From an uncultured Eubacteriales bacterium (GTDB lineage Bacteria; Bacillota; Clostridia; Oscillospirales; Acutalibacteraceae), in the NCBI GenBank assembly GCA_900317025.1, contig ONFG01000014.1, positions 1-33,376 on the forward strand: DNA of 33,376 nt, in the 5' to 3' direction. The notes under the pieces were generated by a model, which saw nothing but the letters and a program-made list of their open reading frames with translations, searched no databases and was not told where the DNA came from. Shown piece after piece: positions 15,609-24,477 of this stretch. A program made the position numbers and the translations under genes. Within the stretch, counting starts at the first letter, position 1; the number at the start of each line of letters is the position of its first letter.

Positions 15609-16349
15609 ATGTCAGATGTTATGGATAATGCTATTACGGTGTCTGATGTAAAGATCAGATACAGAATGTTTAAAAAGATATCGCTGCTGAAAACGCTCCT
15701 TGCGCCGTACAAGTACAAAAAGACTGAGCTTTTTGAGGCTGTAAAGGGCGTAAGCTTCGAAGTGCCGAAGGGGCAGATCCTCGGTATCGTCGGCAAGAAC
15801 GGCAGCGGCAAGTCTACGCTTTTGAAGGCGATCGCCGGAATCTTCTCGCCCGACGAGGGTAAGATCGACCTTCACGGTCACTCCGTTTCGCTGCTTTCTA
15901 TCGGCGTAGGCTTCCAGCCCAAGCTCAGCGGCAGAGAGAATATTTACCTCTCCGGTCTGCTCCTCGGCTTCAACAGGGATCAGATCAACGAAAAGCTTGA
16001 CGAGATAATCGAGTTCTCAGAGCTTGGCGATTTTATCGACCGCCCTGTAAAGACTTACTCGAGCGGTATGTACTCGAAGCTTGCGTTCTCAATTACGGCT
16101 ATCCTCGAGACCGAGATCATGCTCATCGACGAGGTGCTTTCCGTAGGCGACGCAAAGTTCAAAAAGAAGAGCTACGAGAAGATGAGAAGTCTTATCACGA
16201 ACGCTGACAGAACGGTCGTGATAGTATCTCACAGCTCGGAGACTCTGAGCCAGCTCTGCGATACTATCCTCTGGCTCCATGAGGGCGAGATCAAGATGCA
16301 GGGCTCGTGCGATGAGGTGCTTCCGAAGTACGAAGAGTTCATGTCTTAA
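15609..16349 (+). CDS. ABC ATPase for polysaccharide or teichoic acid export (TagH/Wzt type)
   Basis: A 246-aa nucleotide-binding partner of the permease. Motifs: Walker A GIVGKNGSGKSTLLKAI, the family-typical VSLLSIGVGFQPKLSGRENI, signature TYSSGMYSKLAFS, Walker B IMLIDEVLSVGDAKF and H-loop VSHSSETL. It lacks the long C-terminal extension of B. subtilis TagH and the carbohydrate-binding domain of long Wzt proteins. The ATG at 15609 is preferred over the TTG at 15603, since AAAGGTGAT gives normal spacing. It is tightly linked to the permease and to the transferase genes that follow. Confidence 0.93.
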   Translation: MSDVMDNAITVSDVKIRYRMFKKISLLKTLLAPYKYKKTELFEAVKGVSFEVPKGQILGIVGKNGSGKSTLLKAIAGIFSPDEGKIDLHGHSVSLLSIGVGFQPKLSGRENIYLSGLLLGFNRDQINEKLDEIIEFSELGDFIDRPVKTYSSGMYSKLAFSITAILETEIMLIDEVLSVGDAKFKKKSYEKMRSLITNADRTVVIVSHSSETLSQLCDTILWLHEGEIKMQGSCDEVLPKYEEFMS

Positions 16350-16361
16350 TCGGAGCTTTTT

Positions 16362-17567
16362 ATGCAGAGATTCAAAGAAAAGCTAAAGCAGGTAAAGCCG
16401 CGGGACTATTTCCATATCCTGCTGTTTTTGCTCGCGTTCCCGATAGCTATGGTCTACCGGCTGTTTCGCCGTGACCTCTGGCTCATCTGCGACAACGGCG
16501 TCGAAGCCTCAGACAACGGCTACTGGCTGTTTGAGTATATCTGCCGCGAGCACCCCGAGCAGGACTGCGTCTACGCCGTCAATAAAGACAGCCGCGACCG
16601 TGCGAAGGTCGAGCGCCTCGGGAAAACGGTCGCCTACGGCACGTTTTCCCACTGGATTCTTTACCTCGCTGCAAGGGTGAACATCAGCTCGCAAAAGGGA
16701 GGAAAGCCGAACTTTGCCGTCTGCTACCTTCTCGAGGTCTACGGGCTACTTAAAAACTGCCGTGTCTTTTTGCAGCACGGCGTGATCCTTACCGACATAG
16801 AGTTCCTTTATTATGAAAACACGAAAATGGATATGTTCGTTACGAGCACATACCGCGAGTGGGAGTATGTAAATTCCCGCTACGGCTATCCCGAGGGCGT
16901 TGTACAGCTTCTCGGGCTTGCCCGTTTCGACAGGCTCCACGAATTCGAGACCGTGCCGAATCAGATACTTATTATGCCGACGTGGCGGGACTGGCTCGGG
17001 ACGAACGCTCTCGCGAAGGATCCTGAAAAGGACAAAGCGAACTTCACTTCCAGCGAGTATTTCAAGCGGTGGAGCGCCGTTATCGGAAGCGAACGCCTTA
17101 AAGAGATCTGCCGCAAGTACGGCTGCACCGTGATGTTTTGCCCTCACAGAGACACGCAGCGCTTTATCGGCTGCTTTAAGACGGATAACCCGTACCTCAC
17201 GGTATGCGACTACGACCACTACAATGTGCAGGAGCTTATGAAAAGCTCAGCATTTATGATAACAGACTATTCCAGCGTGCAGATCGACTTTGCGTATATG
17301 AAGAAGCCGCTGGCATATTTTCATTTTGATTATAAGGACTACACCGAACGCCACTACCACATGGGCTACTACAACTACGAAAACGATGGCTTCGGCCCTG
17401 TTTTTGAGGACGAAAACTCGCTTCTCGGCTACGTTGAGCAGGCGGCGCGCGGCGGCTTTATAAACGACGAAAAGTACCTTGCAAGGCACAAGGCGTTCTT
17501 TACGCTTTACGACGCCGAGAATTGCAAAAGAAACTACGAGGCGATAAAAGAACGCTATTCAAAATAG
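16362..17567 (+). CDS. CDP-glycerol glycerophosphotransferase-family protein
   Basis: A 401-aa protein of the TagB/TagF family, which transfers glycerol-phosphate (or ribitol-phosphate) units from CDP-alditols. Recognisable blocks are FLQHGVILTDI, MFVTSTYREWEYV, LGLARFDRL, ILIMPTWRDWLGTN, MFCPHRDTQRF and the C-terminal ITDYSSVQIDFAYMKKPLAY followed by FHFDYKDY. The first His (QHG) and the second (PHRD) match the conserved pair in the family. An N-terminal hydrophobic stretch (about 18-34) may associate it with the membrane. It sits 12 nt after the ATPase gene in the same operon. The acceptor and exact alditol cannot be read from sequence. Confidence 0.9.
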   Translation: MQRFKEKLKQVKPRDYFHILLFLLAFPIAMVYRLFRRDLWLICDNGVEASDNGYWLFEYICREHPEQDCVYAVNKDSRDRAKVERLGKTVAYGTFSHWILYLAARVNISSQKGGKPNFAVCYLLEVYGLLKNCRVFLQHGVILTDIEFLYYENTKMDMFVTSTYREWEYVNSRYGYPEGVVQLLGLARFDRLHEFETVPNQILIMPTWRDWLGTNALAKDPEKDKANFTSSEYFKRWSAVIGSERLKEICRKYGCTVMFCPHRDTQRFIGCFKTDNPYLTVCDYDHYNVQELMKSSAFMITDYSSVQIDFAYMKKPLAYFHFDYKDYTERHYHMGYYNYENDGFGPVFEDENSLLGYVEQAARGGFINDEKYLARHKAFFTLYDAENCKRNYEAIKERYSK

Positions 17568-17587
17568 ATCCGGGGCAGGTATCGGTT

Positions 17588-18601
17588 ATGAGCGAAGCAG
17601 AAAGCAAGCCTATTGATTTTGTTATGATATGGGTCGACGGCAGCGATAAAGCGTGGAGAGCGGAAAAATCGCGCTACGACGGCAGCGGCCCGGAGACGTC
17701 CGACAGCGAAGTGCGTTTTCGCGACTGGGACAATTTGCAGTATTGGTTCAGGGGAGTCGAGAAATTCGCCCCGTGGGTCAACAAGATCCACTTTGTAACG
17801 TGGGGGCATCTGCCGAAGTGGCTCGACACGTCGAATCCGAAGCTCCACATCGTCAACCACCGCGACTATATACCCGAAAAATATCTGCCAACGTTCTCGT
17901 CGCATACGATCGAGCTGAACCTTCACAGGATAGAGGGGCTTGCCGAACGCTTTGTCTATTTTAACGACGACACATTCATCACGGCTCCCACCACCTCCGA
18001 GGACTTCTTCAAGAACGGCGTTCCATGCGACACGGCGGCGCTTGACTGCATCTGCTTTCAGCACGACAGCGCCGGCTTTTTCAACGGAGCCGACGTAAAC
18101 GTCATCAACGACCACTTCAATAAAAAAGAAACGATAAAAAAGAACCGGGGCAAGTGGCTGAGCCTCAAAAACGGAGCAAGGAACGTTCTGCGCACCGTTC
18201 TGCTGACGCCGTGGGGCTACTTCCCCGGCTTTTATTATCAGCATACGCCCAACAGCTTTCTGAAAAAGACGTTTGAAACGGTCTGGAAGAAGGAGGGCGA
18301 AGTCCTTGACAGGACGTGCTGCGATAAATTCCGTCAGATAGGCAACGTCAACCAGTGGCTGATGAAGTTCTGGCAGCTTGCGGAAGGAAATTTCGAGGTA
18401 AGGCGCGACAGCTTTGCCTATTGCTACCATATAAAAGAAGACAATTACGCTGCGCTTTTAGAGGATATCCCCTCTATGAGGCACAGGATGATATGCATAA
18501 ATGACACTGCGGATACGCTCGACTTTGAGACGAAGAAGGAGGGCGTAAGGGAGGCGCTTCAAAAGCTGTTGCCGGAGCGCTGCTCGTTTGAAAAGAAATG
18601 A
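17588..18601 (+). CDS. Stealth-family sugar-phosphate transferase
   Basis: A 337-aa protein with the conserved regions of the Stealth family in order: CR1 IDFVMIWVDGSDKAW, CR2 RFRDWDNLQYWFRGVEKFAP to ERFVYFNDDTFI, CR3 around QHTPNSFLKKTFETVWKKEG, and a CR4-like segment. Stealth enzymes transfer hexose-1-phosphates from nucleotide sugars to make phosphodiester-linked capsules, and share the fold of the eukaryotic GlcNAc-1-phosphotransferase. The frame opens at 17522 inside the previous gene, but ATG 17588 leads straight into CR1 and avoids the overlap; its ribosome site (GGGGCAGG) is modest. The pairing with a CDP-glycerol transferase suggests a polymer mixing sugar-phosphate and alditol-phosphate. 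Confidence 0.9.
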   Translation: MSEAESKPIDFVMIWVDGSDKAWRAEKSRYDGSGPETSDSEVRFRDWDNLQYWFRGVEKFAPWVNKIHFVTWGHLPKWLDTSNPKLHIVNHRDYIPEKYLPTFSSHTIELNLHRIEGLAERFVYFNDDTFITAPTTSEDFFKNGVPCDTAALDCICFQHDSAGFFNGADVNVINDHFNKKETIKKNRGKWLSLKNGARNVLRTVLLTPWGYFPGFYYQHTPNSFLKKTFETVWKKEGEVLDRTCCDKFRQIGNVNQWLMKFWQLAEGNFEVRRDSFAYCYHIKEDNYAALLEDIPSMRHRMICINDTADTLDFETKKEGVREALQKLLPERCSFEKK

Positions 18602-18634
18602 TCGCAAAATAAAAACGGCAAGGGGGAAAGAAAA

Positions 18635-21445
18635 TTGTCGAAGAAGAAGAGAAGGAGCGAAAAGCGCGCGGCGGAAAAGGCTAAAACTGCCGGCAAAGAG
18701 CCGAATAAGGCAGAAGATCAAAGCGCCGCCGAGGCACTCGAGCCTGTAAAAGCCGAAACGCAGAGCGCCCCGAAGGCGGAGCCGGAAAAAGCCGTCGAAC
18801 CCGAGAAGAGCAAGAAAGACAAACCCGCAAGAACTGTAAAGAACGTGAGGGAGGAGCCGGAAGTCGGCAATACAAAGATATTCCTTCTGCTTTCCTTCCT
18901 TGTGCCTTTTCTTGTTCTGGGCGTTGTTTTCGCGAGAGCGAAGATATATCCCTTCGGCGACCGGCAGGTGCTTTATTCCGACTGCAAGCAGCAGTATCTG
19001 CCGTTTTTGAAGGAGTTCCAGCGCAAGCTTAAAAGCGGCGAATCGCTGTTTTACAGTTGGCACAGCGGCATGGGAACAAACTTCCTTTCCATGATCGGCT
19101 ACTACATTTCAAGCCCGCTGAACTTTCTCAGCATTTTTGTACCTGTCAAGTATATAAGAGAGGCGTTGGCTGTCTTTATAATGATAAGGGTCGGCTGCGC
19201 CAGCCTCTTTACGGCGATGTTCCTGAAGCACGTTTACCGCCGCAACGACCTTTCGCTCGTTGCATTCGGCTGCTGCTACGCCTTCTGCGATTTCATCATG
19301 GGCTACTACTGGAACACGATCTGGCTCGACAGCGTGGCGCTGCTGCCGCTCGTTGCGCTCGGTGTTTACTGCGTTGTGCGCGAGGGCAAATTCAAGATCT
19401 ACGTTATCTCGCTTGCGTTTGCGTTCCTTTCGAGCTACTATATCGGATACATGATCTGCGTTTTTGTGGTATTGTGGTTCATCGTTCAGAGCTTTATCAA
19501 GAAGTTCAAGCTTGAGACGTTCCTGAAGGATATCCTTAGAATGGCGTGCTATTCGCTCATCGCGCTTGCGATGACGCTGCCGGTAACGCTCGCATCTTAT
19601 TTGCAGCTGCAAAACACGGTCAGCGCGGACGACACCTTCCCCGAAAAGCTTGAGGTCTACAATAACTTCATGAAGCTTTTGGCAAATCTGCTCAGCTTCC
19701 ATGAGCCTACAACGATGGAGGGTCTGCCGAATATCGGAACGGGCGTGATCTGTATTCTTATGCTCGTCATCTTCGTCCGCTCGAAGGACATTCAGAAGGG
19801 CGAGAAGATCTCCCTGCTCTCCCTGCTGGTGCTGCTATTTGTCAGCCTCAACATCAACGCGCTCGACTACATCTGGCACGGCTTCCATTTCCCGAACCTT
19901 ATCCCATACCGCTTTGCGTTCCTGTTCAGCTTTGTATTCATCGTTATCGCCTACAGGGCGTTCACGGTATTTGTCGAGCTTGACAAAACAGACATCATCG
20001 GTATGTGCATTGTGACGATCGTGATGGTCTGCATAAGCGTCTTCTACCTAGATAAAAAGGCTATCATCGGCAGCCTTATAGCAGCGGCACTCTACATCAT
20101 CTTTATGACGCTCTATGAGCTTGACCTGATCGACAGGCGGCTGCTTGTTATGGCGGTAAGCCTTGCGATCATCGCGGAGATGTGCTTTGAGGCAAGCGTC
20201 GGCGTAAGCACCGTAGGCACGACCTCATGGAAGGATTACCCCGCAAACGAAGAGGCGGTAGAGGAGCTTGTGGACTACGCCAACGAGCAAAACGGCGGCG
20301 ACCTTTTCCGCATAGATCAGACGTATTACTCCACGAAAAACGATGGCATGATCTACGGCTACAACAGTGCGGGGCAGTTCTCGTCGACGTCCTATAAGAC
20401 GCTGATCGACTTTACGAGCGATTTCGGTCTTGTTTCAAAGCGTTCAAGCTTCCAATATCTGCTGACGTCGCCCGTCGTATCAATGTTCCTGAATGAAAAG
20501 TATATCATTGCGCGCGATGGCTACATCGGCGGCGAAAGCTCCCTCGAGGAGTACAAAAAGTCGACCAACGGATTGGTTACGATGTACGAAAATAAATACT
20601 ATCTGCCGATCGGCTATATGGCTGAAAGCGGAATAGTTTCCCCCGATCTTTCAAAGGATACTGTCTTTGAGGCACAGAACGCTGCGTTCTCCGGCGCGAC
20701 AGGCGTAAACAAGGACGTTTATACAATGCTTGAGCCGTCGTCATTCGACTGCTTGAATTTCGGTCATGAAAAGCTCTCCGACGGCTTTTATTCTTACACT
20801 CTGCCGGCAGGTCAGACTACGGGCGAGATCAACGTTACCTATACAGCTCCGCAGGACGGTATGCTCTACGCGTGGGCAAATGTCAAGTCGAGCGAAAAAG
20901 TACACATCCAGAGCACTGACATCAGCCACGACTACGTTATCGAGGCGCAGCGCTACGTTTTCCCGATCGGCTATTATAAAAAGGGCGATGCCGTTATCCT
21001 CAGCGTCGACGCCGAAAAGAGCGCGACGAATAAGATCGCTGTGGCTGCTCTCAACAGCGATGTTCTCGACGAGGGCTACGCAAAGCTTGCCGACGAGATG
21101 CTTTCGTCCGTAAAGTACAGCAGTACAAAGGTCGAGGGGACGATCAGCGCCAAAGAGGATGGCGTGTTCATGACGTCTATCCCGTATGAAAAGGGATGGA
21201 CTCTCCTTGTCGACGGTCAAAAGACCGAGACCAGGGCTGCGATGGGGGCTTTCATCTGCGCCGACCTCGCCAAGGGCGACCACACGATAACGCTCACCTA
21301 TATGCCCGAGGGCTTTGTACCGGGCCTTGCGGGATCGATAGCTGCGCTACTTGTTTTCGTTTTCCTTTGTGTAAACGAAGCGCTTGCCAAAAAGGGCAGA
21401 CCTATCGTCAGCGTCAGTCTGTATGACGCGCCGAGCGAGACTTAA
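18635..21445 (+). CDS. YfhO-family membrane glycosyltransferase-like protein
   Basis: A 936-aa polytopic membrane protein. The first ~85 residues are a charged K/E/A-rich cytoplasmic segment, followed by a block of about 12 membrane helices to ~520, a long extracytoplasmic C-terminal domain and one last helix near 905-925. Family markers include YSDCKQQYLPFLKEFQRKL, SLFYSWHSGMGTNFLSMIGY and the late IPYEKGWTLLVDGQ. YfhO proteins act outside the membrane to transfer sugars from polyprenyl-phosphate carriers onto lipoteichoic-type polymers, working with a CsbB-type enzyme. Exactly that type of gene follows here. The TTG start follows AAGGGGGAAAG. Confidence 0.88.
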   Translation: MSKKKRRSEKRAAEKAKTAGKEPNKAEDQSAAEALEPVKAETQSAPKAEPEKAVEPEKSKKDKPARTVKNVREEPEVGNTKIFLLLSFLVPFLVLGVVFARAKIYPFGDRQVLYSDCKQQYLPFLKEFQRKLKSGESLFYSWHSGMGTNFLSMIGYYISSPLNFLSIFVPVKYIREALAVFIMIRVGCASLFTAMFLKHVYRRNDLSLVAFGCCYAFCDFIMGYYWNTIWLDSVALLPLVALGVYCVVREGKFKIYVISLAFAFLSSYYIGYMICVFVVLWFIVQSFIKKFKLETFLKDILRMACYSLIALAMTLPVTLASYLQLQNTVSADDTFPEKLEVYNNFMKLLANLLSFHEPTTMEGLPNIGTGVICILMLVIFVRSKDIQKGEKISLLSLLVLLFVSLNINALDYIWHGFHFPNLIPYRFAFLFSFVFIVIAYRAFTVFVELDKTDIIGMCIVTIVMVCISVFYLDKKAIIGSLIAAALYIIFMTLYELDLIDRRLLVMAVSLAIIAEMCFEASVGVSTVGTTSWKDYPANEEAVEELVDYANEQNGGDLFRIDQTYYSTKNDGMIYGYNSAGQFSSTSYKTLIDFTSDFGLVSKRSSFQYLLTSPVVSMFLNEKYIIARDGYIGGESSLEEYKKSTNGLVTMYENKYYLPIGYMAESGIVSPDLSKDTVFEAQNAAFSGATGVNKDVYTMLEPSSFDCLNFGHEKLSDGFYSYTLPAGQTTGEINVTYTAPQDGMLYAWANVKSSEKVHIQSTDISHDYVIEAQRYVFPIGYYKKGDAVILSVDAEKSATNKIAVAALNSDVLDEGYAKLADEMLSSVKYSSTKVEGTISAKEDGVFMTSIPYEKGWTLLVDGQKTETRAAMGAFICADLAKGDHTITLTYMPEGFVPGLAGSIAALLVFVFLCVNEALAKKGRPIVSVSLYDAPSET

Positions 21446-21506
21446 AAAGAGAAAAGCTTATTGCTCCAATCGAGGGCTTTTAAGGAAAAGATCTTAACGG
21501 ATCTAC

Positions 21507-21531
21507 TGCCGCACGGTTTCATTGCGCGGCA
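21507..21531 (+). other. hairpin between the yfhO-like and glycosyltransferase genes
   Basis: TGCCGC (21507-21512) pairs with GCGGCA (21526-21531). No T-tract follows, so it may be an mRNA processing or stability element instead of a terminator. The rest of 21446-21574 shows only weak hairpins (for example AGATC/GATCT near 21490) and no gene. Confidence 0.4.
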
Positions 21532-21574
21532 AGGTATATTATAGATTTATATCATTTACAAAGGAGGGAAAGGA

Positions 21575-22522
21575 ATGGATCTTATATCTATAGTTGTGCC
21601 GTGTTACAACGAAGAGGAGTCTATGCCCCAGTTTTACAGGGAGGTGACGAAAGTCGTTGATACTATGAACGTCGAGATGGAGATCATCTTTGTTGACGAC
21701 GGCTCGAAGGACAGAACGCTGGCCGTTGCGCGCAAGCTTCACGAGCTTGACAAAAGAGTGAGGTACATCTCCTTTTCCCGGAATTTCGGCAAAGAGGCGG
21801 GTATGCTGGCGGGGCTGAAGGCTGCCAAGGGCGACTTTGTAGCTGTGATGGACGCCGACCTTCAGGACCCTCCCTCGCTGCTTCCGGAGATGTATGAGGC
21901 GGTCACGACGGGCGGCTTCGACTGCGCCGCAACGCGCCGCACCACTCGAAAGGGCGAGCCGCCGATACGCTCGTTTTTCGCGCGTATGTTCTACAGGATC
22001 ATAAACAGGATCAGTGACGCCAACATCGTTGACGGCGCAAGGGATTACCGCCTTATGAAAAGAAAGATGGTCGACGCAGTGCTTTCGATGGAGGAGTACA
22101 ACCGCTTCTCAAAGGGCATTTTCGGTTGGGTCGGCTTTAAGACAAAGTGGATAGAATACGTCAACGTTGAGCGCGTTGCCGGCGAGACGAAGTGGTCGTT
22201 CTGGAAGCTGTTCAAGTATTCCGTCGAGGGTATCGTCGCTTTCTCGACAACGCCGCTGTACATATCGTCTGTCATGGGTTTTATCGTCTGCATCGTGGCG
22301 TTCATCATGGCGTGCTTCTACGGGATCAAGGCGCTTATCTTCGGTGATCCTGCCGCGGGCTTCCCTACGATGGTTTGTATCATGCTTTTTCTGGGCGGCA
22401 TCCAGCTTATTGGCATCGGCGTTCTCGGAATGTACCTCTCAAAGACATACCTCGAGACGAAGCACCGCCCGATCTTCATAATCCGCGAGACGGAAAGCGA
22501 TGGAGAAAACTCCGAAAAATAG
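21575..22522 (+). CDS. GT2 polyprenyl-phosphate glycosyltransferase (CsbB/DPM1 type)
   Basis: A 315-aa family-2 glycosyltransferase. The N-terminus IVVPCYNEEESMPQFYREV, the FVDDGSKDRT site and the catalytic VMDADLQDPP are typical of enzymes that load a sugar onto undecaprenyl phosphate. Two C-terminal membrane helices (about 227-250 and 265-290) are followed by SKTYLETKHRPIFIIRE, the end seen in GtrB/CsbB/YkoT proteins. It probably supplies the lipid-linked sugar used by the YfhO-type protein just upstream; a flippase of the GtcA type is not present here. GGAGGGAAAGG precedes the ATG. Confidence 0.92.
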   Translation: MDLISIVVPCYNEEESMPQFYREVTKVVDTMNVEMEIIFVDDGSKDRTLAVARKLHELDKRVRYISFSRNFGKEAGMLAGLKAAKGDFVAVMDADLQDPPSLLPEMYEAVTTGGFDCAATRRTTRKGEPPIRSFFARMFYRIINRISDANIVDGARDYRLMKRKMVDAVLSMEEYNRFSKGIFGWVGFKTKWIEYVNVERVAGETKWSFWKLFKYSVEGIVAFSTTPLYISSVMGFIVCIVAFIMACFYGIKALIFGDPAAGFPTMVCIMLFLGGIQLIGIGVLGMYLSKTYLETKHRPIFIIRETESDGENSEK

Positions 22523-22531
22523 CAAAATCAG

Positions 22532-22563
22532 GCGGCAGGCTCGGCTTGCCGCTCTTTTGTTTT
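22532..22563 (+). terminator. rho-independent terminator ending the polymer operon
   Basis: GCGGCAGGC pairs with GCTTGCCGC around TCG, followed by TCTTTTGTTTT, starting 10 nt after the glycosyltransferase stop codon. Confidence 0.88.
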
Positions 22564-22646
22564 ATGGTCACATAATCCGCGATAAAACGGCGCAAAATTT
22601 TGGCGGCAAAAGAGTGACAAAATTTACAAAAAAGTTTCAATTTCCG

Positions 22647-22675
22647 TTGAATTTGAAACCGTTTTGTGATATGAT
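22647..22675 (+). promoter_or_regulatory. promoter of the L,D-transpeptidase gene
   Basis: TTGAAT at 22647-22652 and TATGAT at 22670-22675 with a 17-nt spacer give a leader of about 85 nt. The remainder of 22564-22766 is AT-rich with no gene. Confidence 0.6.
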
Positions 22676-22766
22676 AGTACATAGGTGCTAAATAGCATTA
22701 AAAACTGCTTAAAATGAATTAAAGAAATTAATATATGTATGAGATATATGGGAGGAAAGCGCGAGC

Positions 22767-24293
22767 ATGAGCACATATAAGACGAGGAGTATGCCGAAAT
22801 CAAGACCCAAAACAAAAACTAAAGCAAAAACGAAAACAAAGGCGAGGTCAAAGCCGAAGCATGCTTCGCAGCACAGCTACGGCGGGCTTATCGCGTTCAT
22901 CGTTATACTTGTGCTGCTTGTCGCGGCATACGGCGCCGCAGGCTTCTACTTTTCGCAGCACTTCCTGCCCGGAACAACGATCAACAACACCGACGTTTCG
23001 CTGATGTCTCTTGATCAGGCGAAGGGCGTTCTCATCGATTCCTCCAAGAACTACAAGCTGACGCTCGTTGAGCAGGATTTCAACAAGGAGGTTATCAACG
23101 GCAGCGACGTCGGCATAAATGCGGTTGTTTCCGACAGCTTCGATGATCTTCTTGATATCCAGTCCGGCCTTATGTGGGCGCTTAATATTCTCGAAAATAA
23201 CGACATTACTCTGGACGAGGGAGTTATCACCTATAATTATGACGATGAGCTTCTTGAGGGAGTTATCGACGAGCTTGAATGTGTCGATCCGCAGTACCCG
23301 ATTCAGGTCAAAAACGCAGAGATCGTCCTTTCCGACGGCAAATTCGTTATCTCTCCCGAAAGCGTCGGCAATGTGGCTCACAGAGACGAGCTTGACAAGG
23401 CTATAAAAGCGGCTATAGTTTCTCAGACGGAATCTATAGACCTCGAAGCCGAGGGGATCTACGATATGCCCGAGATCTACTCCGACGACCCGGATCTTCT
23501 CTCTCAGAAGGCTCTTTACGACGAGATTAACGACATGGTCATCACGCTGAAGTTCGGTTCCAAGAATGTTCCGATAGGCGTTAAAACGACGAGCAGCTGG
23601 ATAAAGTCCGACAAGCAGAGCGACGGCAGCTACCAGCTTGGCGTAAACGACAAGAAGATACAGGAGTACGTCAAAAACCTTGCGAATACCTACGATACCT
23701 ACGATAAAACGAAGTTCTTTAACTCTCACGCCGGCAACGTCATCGAGATAACGACGGGCGACTACGGCTGGATGCTCGACCAGGAGTACGTTGTCGAGCA
23801 GCTCCATGCCCTCGTTTTAAAGAAGCAGTCGGTCACGATCGACCTCACTGACGGCAGCGAGGAGAGCAACAAGTGGTGGTACAGGAAGGCTGTAGCCTAC
23901 GACACCGAGGGCAGCGGATACTACGGCAATACATACGCAGAGGTAAGCATTGCCGAGCAGCATATGTGGCTCTATCAGAACGGCGTAGTAACGCTGGAGA
24001 CCGACGTCGTGACCGGAAACCCCAACCTCGGCAACTCAACGCCGCAGGGCGCGTTCCGTATCCGTTATCACCAGGCGCCCGCTACGCTTCGCGGCCCCGG
24101 ATATGTGACAGAAGTTGCCTACTGGATGGTCTTTGCCGACGACGTAGGCTTCCACGACGCAACATGGCAGCCGTATTTCGGCGGTTCGCTCTACCTTTCA
24201 AACGGCTCTCACGGCTGCGTTAATATGCCGCTGGGCAAGGCAGGCGAGCTTTATGGGCTTATCTACGATGGTATGCCGGTGTTCGTATATTGA
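22767..24293 (+). CDS. L,D-transpeptidase (YkuD) with peptidoglycan-binding domain
   Basis: A 508-aa membrane-anchored enzyme that forms 3-3 peptidoglycan cross-links or attaches proteins to the wall. The short cytoplasmic tail carries the basic repeat KTKTKAKTKTKARSKPK (about 13-31), followed by one membrane helix (about 43-68). The middle (about 75-340) fits the PG_binding_4 repeat seen in YkuD proteins of Firmicutes. The C-terminal YkuD domain begins near 375 (AEVSIAEQHMWLYQNGVVTL) and ends with SNGSHGCVNMP, catalytic C484 and H482, plus the upstream VGFHDATW His. It is monocistronic, with GGGAGG upstream of the ATG. Confidence 0.92.
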   Translation: MSTYKTRSMPKSRPKTKTKAKTKTKARSKPKHASQHSYGGLIAFIVILVLLVAAYGAAGFYFSQHFLPGTTINNTDVSLMSLDQAKGVLIDSSKNYKLTLVEQDFNKEVINGSDVGINAVVSDSFDDLLDIQSGLMWALNILENNDITLDEGVITYNYDDELLEGVIDELECVDPQYPIQVKNAEIVLSDGKFVISPESVGNVAHRDELDKAIKAAIVSQTESIDLEAEGIYDMPEIYSDDPDLLSQKALYDEINDMVITLKFGSKNVPIGVKTTSSWIKSDKQSDGSYQLGVNDKKIQEYVKNLANTYDTYDKTKFFNSHAGNVIEITTGDYGWMLDQEYVVEQLHALVLKKQSVTIDLTDGSEESNKWWYRKAVAYDTEGSGYYGNTYAEVSIAEQHMWLYQNGVVTLETDVVTGNPNLGNSTPQGAFRIRYHQAPATLRGPGYVTEVAYWMVFADDVGFHDATWQPYFGGSLYLSNGSHGCVNMPLGKAGELYGLIYDGMPVFVY

Positions 24294-24375
24294 TAATATG
24301 CATCTGTTGTGGATTTTCGTTAATGTTGAGCAATTATTTCTTTAAATCTGTATAATCGTTGTACAAAAATTAAAC

Positions 24376-24404
24376 TTGATATTTTAAGGAAAAAGTGATA
24401 GAAT
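24376..24404 (+). promoter_or_regulatory. promoter of the rimP-nusA-infB operon
   Basis: TTGATA at 24376-24381 and TAGAAT at 24399-24404 are 17 nt apart. Transcription would start just before the 24428 hairpin. Confidence 0.6.
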
Positions 24405-24427
24405 AATATAGTAAAGATTTTTAATGT

Positions 24428-24456
24428 AAGGAGTGGGTTCACAAAGCCCGCTCCTT
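24428..24456 (+). other. 5'-leader hairpin of the rimP operon
   Basis: AAGGAGTGGG (24428-24437) pairs with CCCGCTCCTT (24447-24456), one G-T pair, 9-nt loop, followed by TGTATTTAT and then the rimP ribosome site. It sits at the extreme 5' end of the mRNA. It could be an attenuator or a 5'-stabilising stem. Confidence 0.65.
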
Positions 24457-24477
24457 TGTATTTATCGGAGGGATTTT

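Noticed and set aside
22767-22860. Lys-Thr repeat at the L,D-transpeptidase N-terminus as a frameshift scar
   Set aside because: The start codon, ribosome site and membrane helix are in frame, and basic cytoplasmic tails are common before such helices.
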